In this document: positions 9,062 through 17,340 of the stretch, one piece after another
Position numbering within the stretch: the stretch's first letter is position 1
Layout: the number at the start of each line of letters is the position of its first letter
Source of the DNA: Euprymna scolopes
Taxonomy: Eukaryota > Mollusca > Cephalopoda > Sepiida > Sepiolidae
NCBI GenBank assembly: GCA_024364805.1
Contig: CM044489.1
Span: forward strand, 101,409,099-101,431,378
DNA: 22,280 nucleotides
Direction of reading: 5' to 3'
Translations under genes and position numbers: made by a program
The notes under the pieces: model-generated
Database searches by the model: none
Told to the model about the DNA's origin: nothing
The model's input: the letters and a program-made list of their open reading frames with translations, nothing else

Positions 9062-9690
9062 TTTTTTTTACATGGAGGTCACCACTTATCAAGGCCCGAA
9101 GGCCACTCAGGGATAAGGGTTATTGCGTGTACAGTAATCAATGAGATAGTATTGTAGTAATCATTAGTATTGGGGGGTTTGATAAAGTGTCTTACTTAAG
9201 GGGGCGGTTTGTCAGGAGTTTGTTTATGTTGGACTTGAAGACGTCCAAGTTGTACTCAGGTGGGAAACAGGCAAGCGGCAGAGAGTTACACAGGCGTGCA
9301 CTTCTGAGAAAGAAGGTTTGCTCATGGAATCTACGTGGGAAAAATTATTGACAGTAGTTTCAGCCAGACGGGTGTTTCTTGTGAAAGATTGGCGAGGGGG
9401 GGGCGAGGGATTGGAGCTCAGACGAGCACCTGCCATGGAAATAACGATAAAACAAAGATAGGCTCGCAACGTCTCTTCTGTGGGAGAGAGGTTGCAGGGA
9501 AGAGAAAGGGCATACCCCACTAAACCACGAAGTCTATTTTGTACTCTGTCAAGGCAGGATAGGCTGTTTTTAACAGATCCTGCCCAGATCTGGCAGCAGT
9601 ACTCCATCCTTGGACGTACTTGGCTTTTATACAGATAGAGAATTGCATCAGTAGTGAGATATACAGATGCTCTTACAATAGAATCTTTGC
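9062..9690 (-). mobile_element. CR1/L2/Jockey-like LINE 3' end, copy 2 (subfamily 1)
   Basis: This is the best preserved copy of subfamily 1. In the minus sense it carries the RT C-terminal region and then a 3' UTR ending in a hairpin and a poly-A tail (plus-strand T run at 9061-9070). The hairpin at 9093-9104 is GGCC-CGAA-GGCC on the plus strand, so GGCC-UUCG-GGCC in the element's RNA, a stable UUCG tetraloop. It is 5'-truncated at about 9690. Confidence 0.85.
9224..9607 (-). pseudogene. LINE RT C-terminal fragment
   Basis: From 9607 down the minus strand reads MEYCCQIWAGSVKNSLSCLD, VQNRLRGLVG and LRAYLCFIVI. The true continuation then changes frame: near 9330-9200 a second frame reads SARLCNSLPLACFPPEY, then NLDVFKSNINKLLTNRPLK and a stop. 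The SxRLxNSLP...FP..YNLxxFKxxINxxL tail is the standard C-terminus of this LINE group. The formal 127-codon frame is therefore half real and half frame-shifted. At least one indel lies near 9350. Confidence 0.8.
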
Positions 9691-9791
9691 GGTTAATTTT
9701 TATTTTTCTCCCAAAACTTGTCTGTGTCTAAATAGGGTTTTTTAATGGTACTGAATTCAAATTAATGCATCGTTTGTCATGAAACGTGTCA

Positions 9792-9843
9792 TTTGGCTGT
9801 TTTAACCTGATGTTTTACATCAAACCAATAGAAAATAGCCAAA
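9792..9843. repeat. Imperfect hairpin (snap-back palindrome)
   Basis: TTTGGCTGTTTT pairs with AAAATAGCCAAA (one G-T), and inside it TGATGT pairs with ACATCA around a two- or three-base loop. The arms are separated by unequal bulges. It lies just before the large microsatellite. Confidence 0.6.
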
Positions 9844-9871
9844 ATCAGTTGGGGGACCATATCGTTTTGGA

Positions 9872-9872
<1 letters not shown>

Positions 9873-9915
<43 letters not shown>

Positions 9916-9977
9916 ATTATTGTTATTGTTATTATTATTATTATTATTATTATTACAACAACAACAACAACAACAAC

Positions 9978-10009
<32 letters not shown>
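9873..10009. repeat. (TTG)n-(TTA)n-(CAA)n-(TAA)n microsatellite
   Basis: About 14 TTG units, a mixed TTATTG stretch and about 9 TTA units are followed by about 9 CAA and 9 TAA units. The second half is complementary to the first, so alternative hairpins (TTG with CAA, or TTA with TAA) are possible. Open frames here are only homopolymer-like Leu/Tyr/Asn/Gln runs. Confidence 0.95.
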
Positions 10010-10860
10010 AAACCAAATAAAGCATATTGCCACTGGGAGATACTTTGTGAACATATTTACAAAGGCACTATGTAGGTAGCTGAGAAGCAAGATATCTATT
10101 CGCATTACATTGAAATTTATGAGTGCAGTCAAGGAAGTAGGAGACCGGGAAGGAAGAAACTATTAGAGTATAATGCTTACCGGTATCTAAGGGCTTTTCG
10201 ATGAAGGGGGGAGGTTTTGCTGCTTATAGGATTAGTCGAGAATATTTACGTCGAGAGAAGCACAAGTGCTAGGAGTTCATCAAAATACTCATAAAATCGG
10301 CACAGGGCTGTAACATTGCGGAGATAGGAATTGCAACTTGGTTGATAGTCCTATTAGATTAGAGACTCTTTGATATGGCAGCAACACTCCATGCATGGGC
10401 GAAAGGTAACTTTCTAGAGATATAAGATATATTCAGAAGTTAATAATTTTCTAGCGCGGTAGAAGGAGTCAACCTTCTTTGCAGAAGACTTGGCAATGTC
10501 TTCAATGTATTTGTTCCTGGTAATTGTCTGTATTTTTGAGATGAGGTGTTTTCATTGATTGAGATTGAGATTGTCGGACTGACTTCCTCATCTTGGTTGT
10601 TATTGTCACAACGTTTCGGCCGTTTTACCCTCCAGCCTTCGTCAGGTGTCTTGTATCGAACTGGGGAACCGTTTGTTAGGAGTCTCGAACCCAACCCTTT
10701 ATTATTATTACGGAGGTACCGTGTTCGGACTCCAGCTAGGCTTTCTGTGAACGTTAAGCGTAGGGCTCTGAACTGTGAACTCTCAAGTAAAGTATTATTA
10801 GTCATGCCAATCGTGATTGAGAAGGTTTCTTGTAATATTAAAGAAAAGAAGCTTTGCATG
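10010..10860 (-). mobile_element. LINE 3' end, copy 4 (subfamily 2), with nested insertion
   Basis: It aligns with 13664-14470: both start with CAAA.AAAGCATATT on the plus strand, share GGATTAGTCGAGAATATTTA-like and CTAGC.CGGTAGA blocks, and share GAACGTTAAGC, TGAGAAGGTTTCTTGTAAT and AAAGAAAAGAAGCTT near the upstream end. The minus strand would encode the RT C-terminal region but is too decayed to read as protein. Relative to the 14 kb copy it carries about 200 extra bases (10536-10735). Its upstream end abuts the tail of another LINE at 10861. Confidence 0.75.
10536..10735. mobile_element. Nested insertion, possibly Penelope-like
   Basis: This block is absent from the otherwise homologous 14.3 kb LINE copy. 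It contains ATTGAGATTGAGATTG, then TTGTCACAACGTTTCGGCC, then ACCCTCCAGCCTTCGTCAGG and GGAGTCTCGAACCCAACCC. On the minus strand CCTGACGAAGGC...GGCCGAAACG resembles the hammerhead-like terminal sequence of Penelope-like elements. That identity is an inference from motif shape. No coding part is present, so it would be a short terminal fragment or a non-autonomous relative. Exact ends and target duplication were not resolved. Confidence 0.45.
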
Positions 10861-10920
<60 letters not shown>

Positions 10921-10947
10921 TACATTTTGTGTCTGCCTGTTGGTATT

Positions 10948-10967
10948 GCCGATTTATACTAATCGGC
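10948..10967 (-). other. 3'-UTR hairpin of RLE LINE
   Basis: GCCGATT-TATACT-AATCGGC is a perfect 7 bp stem with a 6-base loop, about 30 bases before the (AAT)n tail. RLE LINE 3' UTR structures are recognised by the element's RT, so this is a plausible recognition hairpin (inference). Confidence 0.6.
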
Positions 10968-11029
10968 GGATCATAACAAATGACCATAGGGTATCAACAT
11001 ATTGCTTTCTTAGTCTTCCTACACTTTTC

Positions 11030-11695
11030 TACAAGATTCTGGCGGTTCCCAACAGAGCAGTTTTCTGAAATACTCCAACATTACAATGGATCTCAATTTT
11101 CTGCATCCACATCTCAAATTCGTTTGTTAAACTCATTAGGGCCCCCATCACAATAGACATAACTTGTATCCTTTTTCAACTTCCACAATCTTTTTATCCC
11201 CCTTTTTAAGTTTTTGCATTTTTCAACATCATCCTTTTTCTTTTACCTTGACATTCGCATCAGCTGGCAACGCTATATCAATGATTATTGCCTTGTGTTC
11301 CTTTTTTTCAACACATTCTCACATTAGATATTTTCATATGCCACAATAATTTCACATCACCCTCCACGGCCCCTTCTGAAACATAATCGTATCATTTTCA
11401 CTACATTCACACCTTTCTTGCAAATATCAAAATCGACCTTTCTCACAATATTGTCATGCCGTTTCATATTCCTTTTAAGCAAACATCTTGTAAATTCTCA
11501 TCTTTCTGTCCACATAGTCGACTTTCAGCCGTTTTATCAATGTGATACTTCACATAATTTGTCCTGAGCTATTCCTCCTGCGCAGCACATATCATGGCAA
11601 CTGTCCCAACGATCAAGTCACATTTTGACAACCATCGCCACGCTTTTCCTTTGTCCACTGCCTCTGGCAGATATCTACTGAAATGATCATGCATT
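11030..11695 (-). pseudogene. RLE LINE ORF remnant: knuckle, endonuclease, C-terminus
   Basis: Minus-strand blocks in order are MHDHFSRYLPEAVDKGKAWR and WLSKCDLIVGTVAMICAAQE (11695-11570), LRTNYVKYHIDKTAESRLCG (knuckle start, ~11560-11500), EGAVEGDVKLLWHMKIS (~11370), EHKAIIIDIALPADANVKVK (11300-11241) with the endonuclease-like IIDIALPAD core, VMSIVMGALMSLTNEFEMWM (~11160-11100) and VFQKTALLGTARIL (11070-11032). The IIDIA.PAD and ALLGTARIL motifs parallel IVDFAAPAEH and KTAKILRK of the larger element. Several stops and frame changes intervene. No open frame of any length marks this region; it was found by reading the blocks. Confidence 0.75.
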
Positions 11696-11715
11696 TTTTC
11701 TCAGTTCACTTGTAT

Positions 11716-11716
<1 letters not shown>

Positions 11717-11754
<38 letters not shown>
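11717..11754. repeat. (ATC)n microsatellite
   Basis: About twelve ATC units. On the minus strand this is (GAT)n, like the LINE tails at 1002-1036 and 21513-21532, so it may be the tail of an unrecognised minus-strand element located to its right. Confidence 0.9.
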
Positions 11755-11757
<3 letters not shown>

Positions 11758-11817
11758 ATAGGATAGTACTTGTCTAATTTATTTTGTGTGTCACGCCTAC
11801 ATCCGAGTGACTGTGTT

Positions 11818-12045
11818 TTTTTTATTTTACACAGTGATCACCACTTATCAAGGCCCGGAAGCCACTCAGGGATAAGGGTTATTGCAAGTACATTACATTA
11901 GTGTAGAGATTTGATGAAGTGTTTACTTAAGGGGGCGGTTCATTAGGAATTTGTTAACGTTGGACTTGAACACATCCAAGTTGTAGTCCGGTGGGAAGCA
12001 GGCAGACGGAACAGAGTTCCACAGGCGTGCAGTTCTAAGAAAGTG
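11818..12045 (-). mobile_element. LINE 3' end, copy 3 (subfamily 1)
   Basis: A short copy matching the first ~230 bp of 9062-9690. It has GATCACCACTTATCAAGGCCC, then CCACTCAGGGATAAGGGTTA, then TTACTTAAGGGGGCGGTT and GACTTGAACACATCCAAGTT. The minus strand retains the last codons of the RT C-terminus and the 3' UTR hairpin (here GGCCCGGAAGCC, less perfect). It ends near 12045, where the similarity fades into a GGTTTAATTGTTATGG sequence that could be drifted LINE or a SINE head. Confidence 0.8.
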
Positions 12046-12069
12046 GTTTAATTGTTATGGACTTCGATT

Positions 12070-12230
12070 TCTTGTAATAAATAATTTTACCTAGAATTCT
12101 TCATAAGTTTTGGTTTCGGTTTCGATTATAGCTGAAGACACTCAAGTCATTTATTTTTTTATAAATAAATTTACGAAAAATTCTTCATAAGTTTTGGTTT
12201 CGGTTTCGATTATAGCTGAAGGAACTCAAG

Positions 12231-12231
<1 letters not shown>
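12070..12231 (+). repeat. 84 bp tandem duplication
   Basis: ATTCTTCATAAGTTTTGG occurs at 12096 and 12180, both followed by TTTCGGTTTCGATTATAGCT and GAAG..ACTCAAGT, and both preceded by ATAAATAA.TTTAC. The shared TTTGGTTTCGATTATAGCT resembles the B-box end of the SINE-like sequence at 18220-18240. The duplicated unit may therefore derive from a tRNA-like repeat. Confidence 0.8.

Positions 12232-12313
<82 letters not shown>
12232..12313. repeat. (AT)n microsatellite
   Basis: About 80 bp of pure alternating TA, starting at the end of the second 84 bp unit. Confidence 0.95.
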
Positions 12314-12314
<1 letters not shown>

Positions 12315-12432
12315 CTACTTCATTTAATCACATAAATAAATATACGAAAGTATAAATATATCAACAGTGCTCAATGCGTAGGTAGAGCTTGATAGTAAGT
12401 TATAAAATATATATGGCAATATATATTTTATA

Positions 12433-12512
12433 TATTCAACCTTTAGGAGAATATCACTTTACAGTTGAATTTTTCCAAGTACTCTAACCACTGCGCCATT
12501 GATCCTTGCGGA
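12433..12512 (-). repeat. tRNA-derived SINE head (antisense)
   Basis: On the minus strand, GGATCAATGGCGCAGTGG followed by TTAGAGTACTTGG is a typical tRNA 5' half with a near-perfect A box (TGGCGCAGTGG, 12488-12498). About 45 bases downstream is AAGGTTGAATA (12433-12443), a drifted B box. It is not a functional tRNA: there is no anticodon arm and the acceptor ends do not pair. RNA polymerase III SINEs of this type are common in molluscs. Confidence 0.65.
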
Positions 12513-13663
12513 CAATTTTAGTACGAATTTTAGGAGCCTTAAACTTATTTTACTTCTAAAATACCAGTTGCATACATATGTTACGAAACAAAAATATTCG
12601 GCAATGATTTTAGGAAATTACTTCAATTAATTGCAGGCGTCTTTCCTGATAACACAAATTCAATCATTATTGATTCCTGCATTTGATGTGCCTTAACGGA
12701 ATTCGATACTTGTCCTTGCAATAACGTAGCCAGCGACTTAGATGCGGGGAGGTCAGGACAATGGACCAATAACGCGATAGACTCCATCCTCTAGGAAACA
12801 TATGAATTTAATAAAGAAAACACCGATGCGAGTTATTTACAAGGTAGGTGGCGTTTGTTATTGACGTTTTTTATTATATTGAATAAGATTGTGAATTATG
12901 AAATGAATGGCGCAGAGTTCGAAACCTATTTGAATTTGAAAAAAGTATTAATAATTCTACATCAATCTATTGGTAAAGCACGATCTTGTATTCAATTGAT
13001 TGTATCCAGATTCACGTTTATATAAATACCGTGACTCGAAATTATCCCAGCCTAAGTTCAAGGCATTAATTTAAACAAATTAAAGGCAAAGGCCAAATTA
13101 AAAAAAAAGTTTTCAAATCGTGATGATCATTAGTGTTCAACATAGTCGGACTCTTTGGTCACCTCTTTAAGTTATAGTATTTCTTAACAAGTCACTTCAT
13201 CAGGGGGAGAGCTATTTGCATTTATTAAAATATGGAGGCGGACCGATACCAATAGATCTCTTCCGAGTAAACGCGTGTGTTTATTCGTAGTTTCTACTTT
13301 TGATTTGTTTACTTTTAAAATACTGCTCCCTTAATAATGCTGCACCGAATATTGGCGGCCTAAGTGGCTCCACCCACATCACTACACTGACAGCTTGTTA
13401 CGTTTGAAAAGAAACATGGCACTTGCATAGTATTGTTTTATTTCAGGGTGTGTCGAAATTTGCACTAACATTTCGGTTTGACATTGGAATAATGTTCAAA
13501 AAGTTTTCATGCAATATATATGTAGATATATCTAATAGATAAAATAAAGTCAGTCATAATCTCGAATTTCTAAAAAAACAAGTGCATCTGACAATTTAAT
13601 ACTTGTTCTGTCTATTCGATTACTAAAACTTCCCGCGATGTTTATTTTACTTGTTTTCATCTC
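12513..13663. other. Unassigned DNA, no gene seen
   Basis: About 1.15 kb without recognisable elements. I read both strands for RT, transposase and host-domain blocks and found none. Small AT-rich tracts and a 10-base A run are the only simple features. Confidence 0.5.
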
Positions 13664-13730
13664 AAACAAAGCATATTAGCACTTGGAATATAAGGGGGAT
13701 ACTTTTTTTTATTTACTTTTTCACCCAAAA

Positions 13731-13748
13731 CAAGGCACAGTGCCACTT
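13731..13748 (-). other. 3'-UTR hairpin of LINE subfamily 2
   Basis: Plus-strand CAAGGCACAGTGCCACTT contains a GGCA-CAG-TGCC stem. The flanks CAAGGC and GCC(A)CTTAG match those of the subfamily 1 hairpin at 9090-9110 although the stem bases differ. Confidence 0.6.
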
Positions 13749-13953
13749 AGATGTAAGGGGCTTTTATTTGGGATAAAATTTGCAGGATTACTATGTGGGG
13801 AGTTGGGTAGTAAGATGTCCGTTCACATTACACACGCACCTTTTCATGTCAGTACAGTCGGGGAAGCAGGGAACTGGGAGGGAATTCCAAAGTCTAGCAG
13901 TTTGATGAAAGGGATCTCTACAGTGTAGAGGTGGGATTTTGTTGCTTGTCGGG

Positions 13954-14310
13954 TTAGTCGGGGGTATTTACGTTGAGGGAGTACAAGGGCTTGGAGCATC
14001 TTCCCTTGAAATATTTGTAAAATAGAAACAGGAATGCAACATTTCGTCGATGGGACAGAGGTTGGAGTTTCGTTAACAGTGCGGGACGGATTATATTGGC
14101 CACTCTCTTTTTAAACCTGTATAGTAGTAAGAGCCTAGTAGCAGATGCATCAACCCAAATGTGGCAACAATACTCCATTCATGGGTGAATAGTGGCCTGG
14201 TAGAGGTACAGGATATCCTGAGGTGTAAGTAAATTTCTAGCACGGTAGAGAGAACCTACCTTATTTGCAGCAGTCTTGGCAATTACCTCGATATATTTGT
14301 TTTAATTTAT
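13954..14310 (-). pseudogene. LINE RT C-terminal fragment
   Basis: The minus strand reads (about 14300 down) a KTAANKVGSLYRARNLLTPQ segment, then DILYLYQATIHPWMEYCCHI across a stop, then VANIIRPALLTKLQPLSHRR and NVAFLFLFYKYFKGRCSKPL. The MEYCCHIW....PLSHRRNVA..FLFYKYF.G.C pattern is a well-known C-terminal block of CR1/Jockey-like LINEs. Compared with subfamily 1 it keeps the LSHRRNVA motif where subfamily 1 has LSPTEETLRA, so the two are distinct. The downstream NSLP..FP tail is frame-shifted and only partly readable. Confidence 0.8.
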
Positions 14311-14470
14311 GTTCCCTGTCAACGTTAAGCTGAAAGGTTTGAACAAAGAGTTCTCATGTAGTGGCTATACGTGGTTGAGAAGATTTCTTGTAATTATTAA
14401 AGGAAAGGAGCTTAGTCTTGGCAGAATTATGTCCCCATTCCACTACAAACTGGAGGTCTTTCTCTGAGGT

Positions 14471-14699
14471 TTCAGACATTTACTAAAATTAATTAACTAA
14501 TTACTTATTTACTTAATTTTCTTGACTTAGTCTTAATGTTGGCGACGCGCGGACATAGTTTTGAAGCAACATTCGCTTAGATTTCTATATTGTCGGGCGC
14601 AACTCGTTTGTACTGTTCCCAAAGAGGACCTGCGTTTATCTTCTCGACGACGTTACATCACCTATATTTCGGCACCTGCATTTCAAACACGTTTTCTCC
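14471..14699. other. Junction region upstream of RTE-like LINE
   Basis: The AT-rich stretch 14480-14530 is followed by more balanced sequence that may be the beginning of the RTE-like element. An 80-codon open frame at 14561-14803 is out of frame with the readable endonuclease and is not supported. Confidence 0.4.
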
Positions 14700-14756
14700 A
14701 GAGAGCGAACCTTTGCCCCCCCCCCTCCCGAGATCCACCTTATAGAGACAGGCTCA

Positions 14757-15400
14757 CTTCGAGAGAAAGACTACACCTTCATGTGTTATGGCAAAGCGGC
14801 TGACGAAAGCAAAAAGCATGGTGTTGGCTTCGCTGTGAAAAACATGCTACTCAGCATGATCGAGCCTAGTGAGGAAGGAAAAGAGAGGATCTTATCTCTA
14901 CGCTTCAACACCTCCGACAGTCCAGTCATCCTTCTCAGCCTGTATGATCCGACCCTCTACTTCATACCGGTGGCGAAAAATGTCTTTTTACAATCAGTTG
15001 CAGTCCATCTTCAACCAGGTACCAGTTTCCAATAATCTAGTGATCCTTTACGACTTCAACGCACGAGTGAGAGCAAACAACACCGCCTGGTCCAGTTTTC
15101 ATGGGCCTTTGGGCATCGGAAACAAGAATAAAAACGGTCAACAAATCCTTGAACTGTGCAATAGTCACAACCTATGCATTGCCAACAGCTTTATGAAAAC
15201 AAAATCTCAACACAAGGTCTCCTGGGGGCACCTGGCTTGATGTACTGGCACCAAATAGATCTGGTCTTCATACTACGTTCCTAGATGAGGAACGTTCTCT
15301 CTACACGCTTCTGCCACAGCGTTGGTCGCGACAGTTCAATACAAGAAGGTGTGTCAAGCCAGCCAAAAAATACGTCTAAGATCAAGGAAACTCACAGGAT
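14757..15400 (+). pseudogene. LINE fragment: AP-type endonuclease
   Basis: In successive frames: LREKDYTFMCYGKAADESKK, HGVGFAVKNMLLSMIEP, SPVILLSLYDPT, FYNQLQSIFNQVPVSNNLVI, LYDFNARVRANNTAW (about 15046-15090), GIGNKNKNGQQILELCNSHN, LCIANSFMKTKSQHKVSWGH and HQIDLVF (about 15249-15270). DFNARV corresponds to the (G)DFNA motif with the catalytic Asp/Asn pair; the usual Gly before it is Tyr. Near 15297-15330 the sequence reads TRFCHSVGRDSS, where intact relatives have HSADCDTDHSL, so the terminal Asp-His catalytic motif is lost. The enzyme would have nicked DNA for target-primed reverse transcription. Confidence 0.85.
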
Positions 15401-15610
15401 GGAGTTGTTTACCAAGGGACTGATGGATGACCTGGAATTCCTCGCTTGGGAATACTGGGCGGAGGTGGGAGCGAATCAGCAGAAATCATAAATAGTTCTA
15501 TACTTATACAGTTGATAAGAAAAATGTACTTTCCTCATTAACGATTCAATATTTCACAGGCCGCCAACATCAGTAATAGCAGGTGTCTATGTTGACATCA
15601 AAGTGAACCA

Positions 15611-16660
15611 GTGTACATCATCAATAGGAACAAGCAGATGCACAGATGGTTGGAACACTACTCGAACTGCTACAGCAGGGAGAGTACCATCTCAAATGAC
15701 ACGTTAGAGTCCATCGAGCTCTTTTTTGTCATTGAGGGGCTGGATGAGCTACCAACCCTCGATGAGTTCGCCATTGACAGCCTGCTGAGCGACAAGGCGT
15801 CAGGCCTAGACGACATCCCAGTCGAAGTAATTAGAAGCATGAAGGGCACACTACTTCACACCTTCATGAATTACTCCGTCAGTGGTGGAACGAATGTGAA
15901 GTGCCTCAAGATATGAGAAACTGCAATATGGTTACTCTATAAAAACAAAGGTGACTCTAACAATTGTAGAGGAGTCTCGTTGTTGAGCGTGTTTCTGAAA
16001 CGGCTCGATAAGCTTGCTGCCATAGTCGCAGTGCTGTTTCAAGGCCGAAGATTAACGGTCGATATGATATCTCTCCAACAAATGTAGGGAGCGAAAACAC
16101 TCCCTACACATAACATTAATCGACCTCACCAAGGTATACGGCCTTCTAATCCAAGACGGCTTGTTCAAAGTTAGAGACAGGATCCGAGACCCAGTGAGGC
16201 TCTTGAGCATCATCGTTATTTCACGTGGACATAAAGTGTGTTGTCCAGTTCGATGAAAAAACATGATCCCCGTTTGACGAGAGGAGAGGCGTGAATCAGG
16301 GGTTCGTGCTAGCCCGAACGCTCAAACAAGCCTTTGGTGACTTAACAGAGAGGATTTACTTTCACACACGTTTAAACGGTAAACTTTGCAACATTATCAG
16401 ACAAAGAGCCAAAACCAAGATTCGAAAAATCCTCATTCTCGACCTTTTGTTCGGGGACTGGATGCCCACAAGAGTGAGGAATGCCAAGGCCACATGGACT
16501 GCTTTTCCCAAGTCTATGATAGTTTTCAACTGACCATTAGTTTAACAAAAACCGACATCATGAGTCAGAACAGAGACTTCCCATCTTCAATGGTCATCCA
16601 CAACTACTAAATTGAAGCCATAAAAGTATTCACGTACCTAGCGTCGACTATAGCAGTCTG
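15611..16660 (+). pseudogene. LINE fragment: reverse transcriptase
   Basis: The first frame reads NRNKQMHRWLEHYSNCYSRE and SLLSDKASGLDDIPVEVIRS (15611-15850), the pre-RT and first RT block. Then IWLLYKNKGDSNNCRGVSLL (15930-15990), RSTVDMISLQQ-like sequence (~16050-16080) and TLIDLTKVYG with QDGLFKV (~16110-16170) follow in shifting frames. The IDLTK motif keeps the first catalytic Asp. NQGFVLA (16294-16315) is the counterpart of KQGCVLAP. The catalytic FADD box reads LFGDWMPT (16448-16470), so both key aspartates of that box are disturbed. LTISLTKTDIMSQN (16530-16570) and EAIKVFTYLASTI (16615-16655) follow. A ~26 bp local duplication (CCACAGTGTGTGAGAAC twice, 16711-16755) lies just downstream. 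Confidence 0.85.
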
Positions 16661-16859
16661 GATATAGAACCAGAGCTCGACAGACACATAGGCCGTGCAA
16701 CCGTCACATGCCCACAGTGTGTGAGAACCAAACATGCCCCACAGTGTGTGAGAACAGGAGATTAAAATCAATACCAAGATAGCGATGTATATGGTTTAAG
16801 TCCTAAGCACACTGTTGTAGGTCTTGAACGCTGTATACAAATCAGAAAAAAAGCGTCTT

Positions 16860-17330
16860 TACACCTTTCACATGCGCAACCTGAGAAGAATCCTGGGTAT
16901 CAAATAGTCAGATTTCGTCACAAACACCAAGATCCTTGAGTTTCTGAATGTGTCCAGTATGTACACTCTTTTGTGTCAGCGTCAACTGCGCTGGCTTGGA
17001 CACATTCGGCGGACGCAGGACAGCATGATCCTAAAAGACCTCCTCTACTGAGAATTGATAACCAGCAAAAAGAGAAAAAGGTCGCCTTTAGGTTCGATTC
17101 AAAAGGAAACATTGAAGAGATCGGCATAGACCTTGGAAGCGAGGAAGCAATTGCTGACAACGTTTGTGGAAGCACCAAGTTACTAATGGCCCCAGGAAAG
17201 GTGCGAATAAACTCCGCCAGTCGTGGCAGATGAAGAAAGCCCAACGCCAAGAACGATCGCGTCGCCCATTACCATCCCCCGTCCTTCAGGGCACAGAACT
17301 AAGATCGGACATGATCGATGGCGCCATGGA
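16860..17330 (+). pseudogene. LINE fragment: ORF C-terminus
   Basis: Plus-strand reading gives HMRNLRRILGIK (about 16868-16903), NVSSMYTLLCQRQLRWLGHI and RRTQDSMILKDLLY (16948-17050), then RFDSKGNIEEIGIDLGSEEA and IADN (17090-17160), then KLRQSWQMKKAQRQERSRRP (about 17208-17270) in another frame. The RRxLGI...LRQRxLRWLGHxxR and IDLxSWExxAxDR blocks are the usual C-terminal half of RTE-like ORFs. The ORF appears to stop near 17326. An opposing minus-strand open frame at 16918-17250 is a shadow. Confidence 0.8.
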
Positions 17331-17340
17331 ATAATATCCA

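Larger units (their letters stand above)
10861..11695 (-). mobile_element. RLE-type LINE 3' end with (AAT)n tail
   Basis: The minus strand carries the last part of an R2/R4-type LINE. Downstream of the coding remnants is a 3' UTR with a perfect hairpin (10948-10967) and a tail of about twenty AAT units (plus-strand ATT run, 10861-10920). It differs clearly in sequence from the larger RLE LINE at 1490-4730, so it is a second family. It is 5'-truncated near 11695. The tail lies directly against the LINE copy at 10010-10860, which may have been its target. Confidence 0.75.
13664..14470 (-). mobile_element. LINE 3' end, copy 5 (subfamily 2)
   Basis: The better preserved copy of subfamily 2. The minus strand carries the RT C-terminal region, then a 3' UTR with a hairpin (GGCACAGTGCC at 13734-13744) and the terminus ...AATATGCTTTGTTTG. 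It extends upstream past the point where the 10 kb copy stops (about 14420), reaching at least GGAGGTCTTTCTC near 14465. It is 5'-truncated and does not include the RT palm. Confidence 0.8.
14700..17340 (+). mobile_element. Degraded RTE-like LINE (endonuclease plus RT)
   Basis: Plus-strand peptides appear in the order of an AP-endonuclease LINE: LREKDYTF and HGVGFAVKN (endonuclease start), YDFNARV, HKVSWGHL, HQIDLVF, then RT blocks KASGLDDIPVEVI, NNCRGVSLLSV, LIDLTKVYG, NQGFVLA, and late blocks YTLLCQRQLRWLGHIRRTQD and EIGIDLGSEEAIADN. It spans about 2.6 kb and may lack its 5' end. Many frame changes and stops interrupt it, so it is dead. It is the only long LINE here on the plus strand. The clade (RTE/BovB-like, of the type often annotated as endonuclease-reverse transcriptase or craniofacial development protein 2-like) is from remembered resemblance. 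Confidence 0.85.

Noticed and set aside
10546-10962. 138-codon plus-strand open frame
   Set aside because: Crosses a nested insertion, a LINE 3' end and an ATT microsatellite; not a gene.
16711-16755. Duplicated CCACAGTGTGTGAGAAC as a possible target-site duplication
   Set aside because: The two copies are adjacent within the RTE-like LINE with no inserted element between them; a local slippage duplication is simpler.
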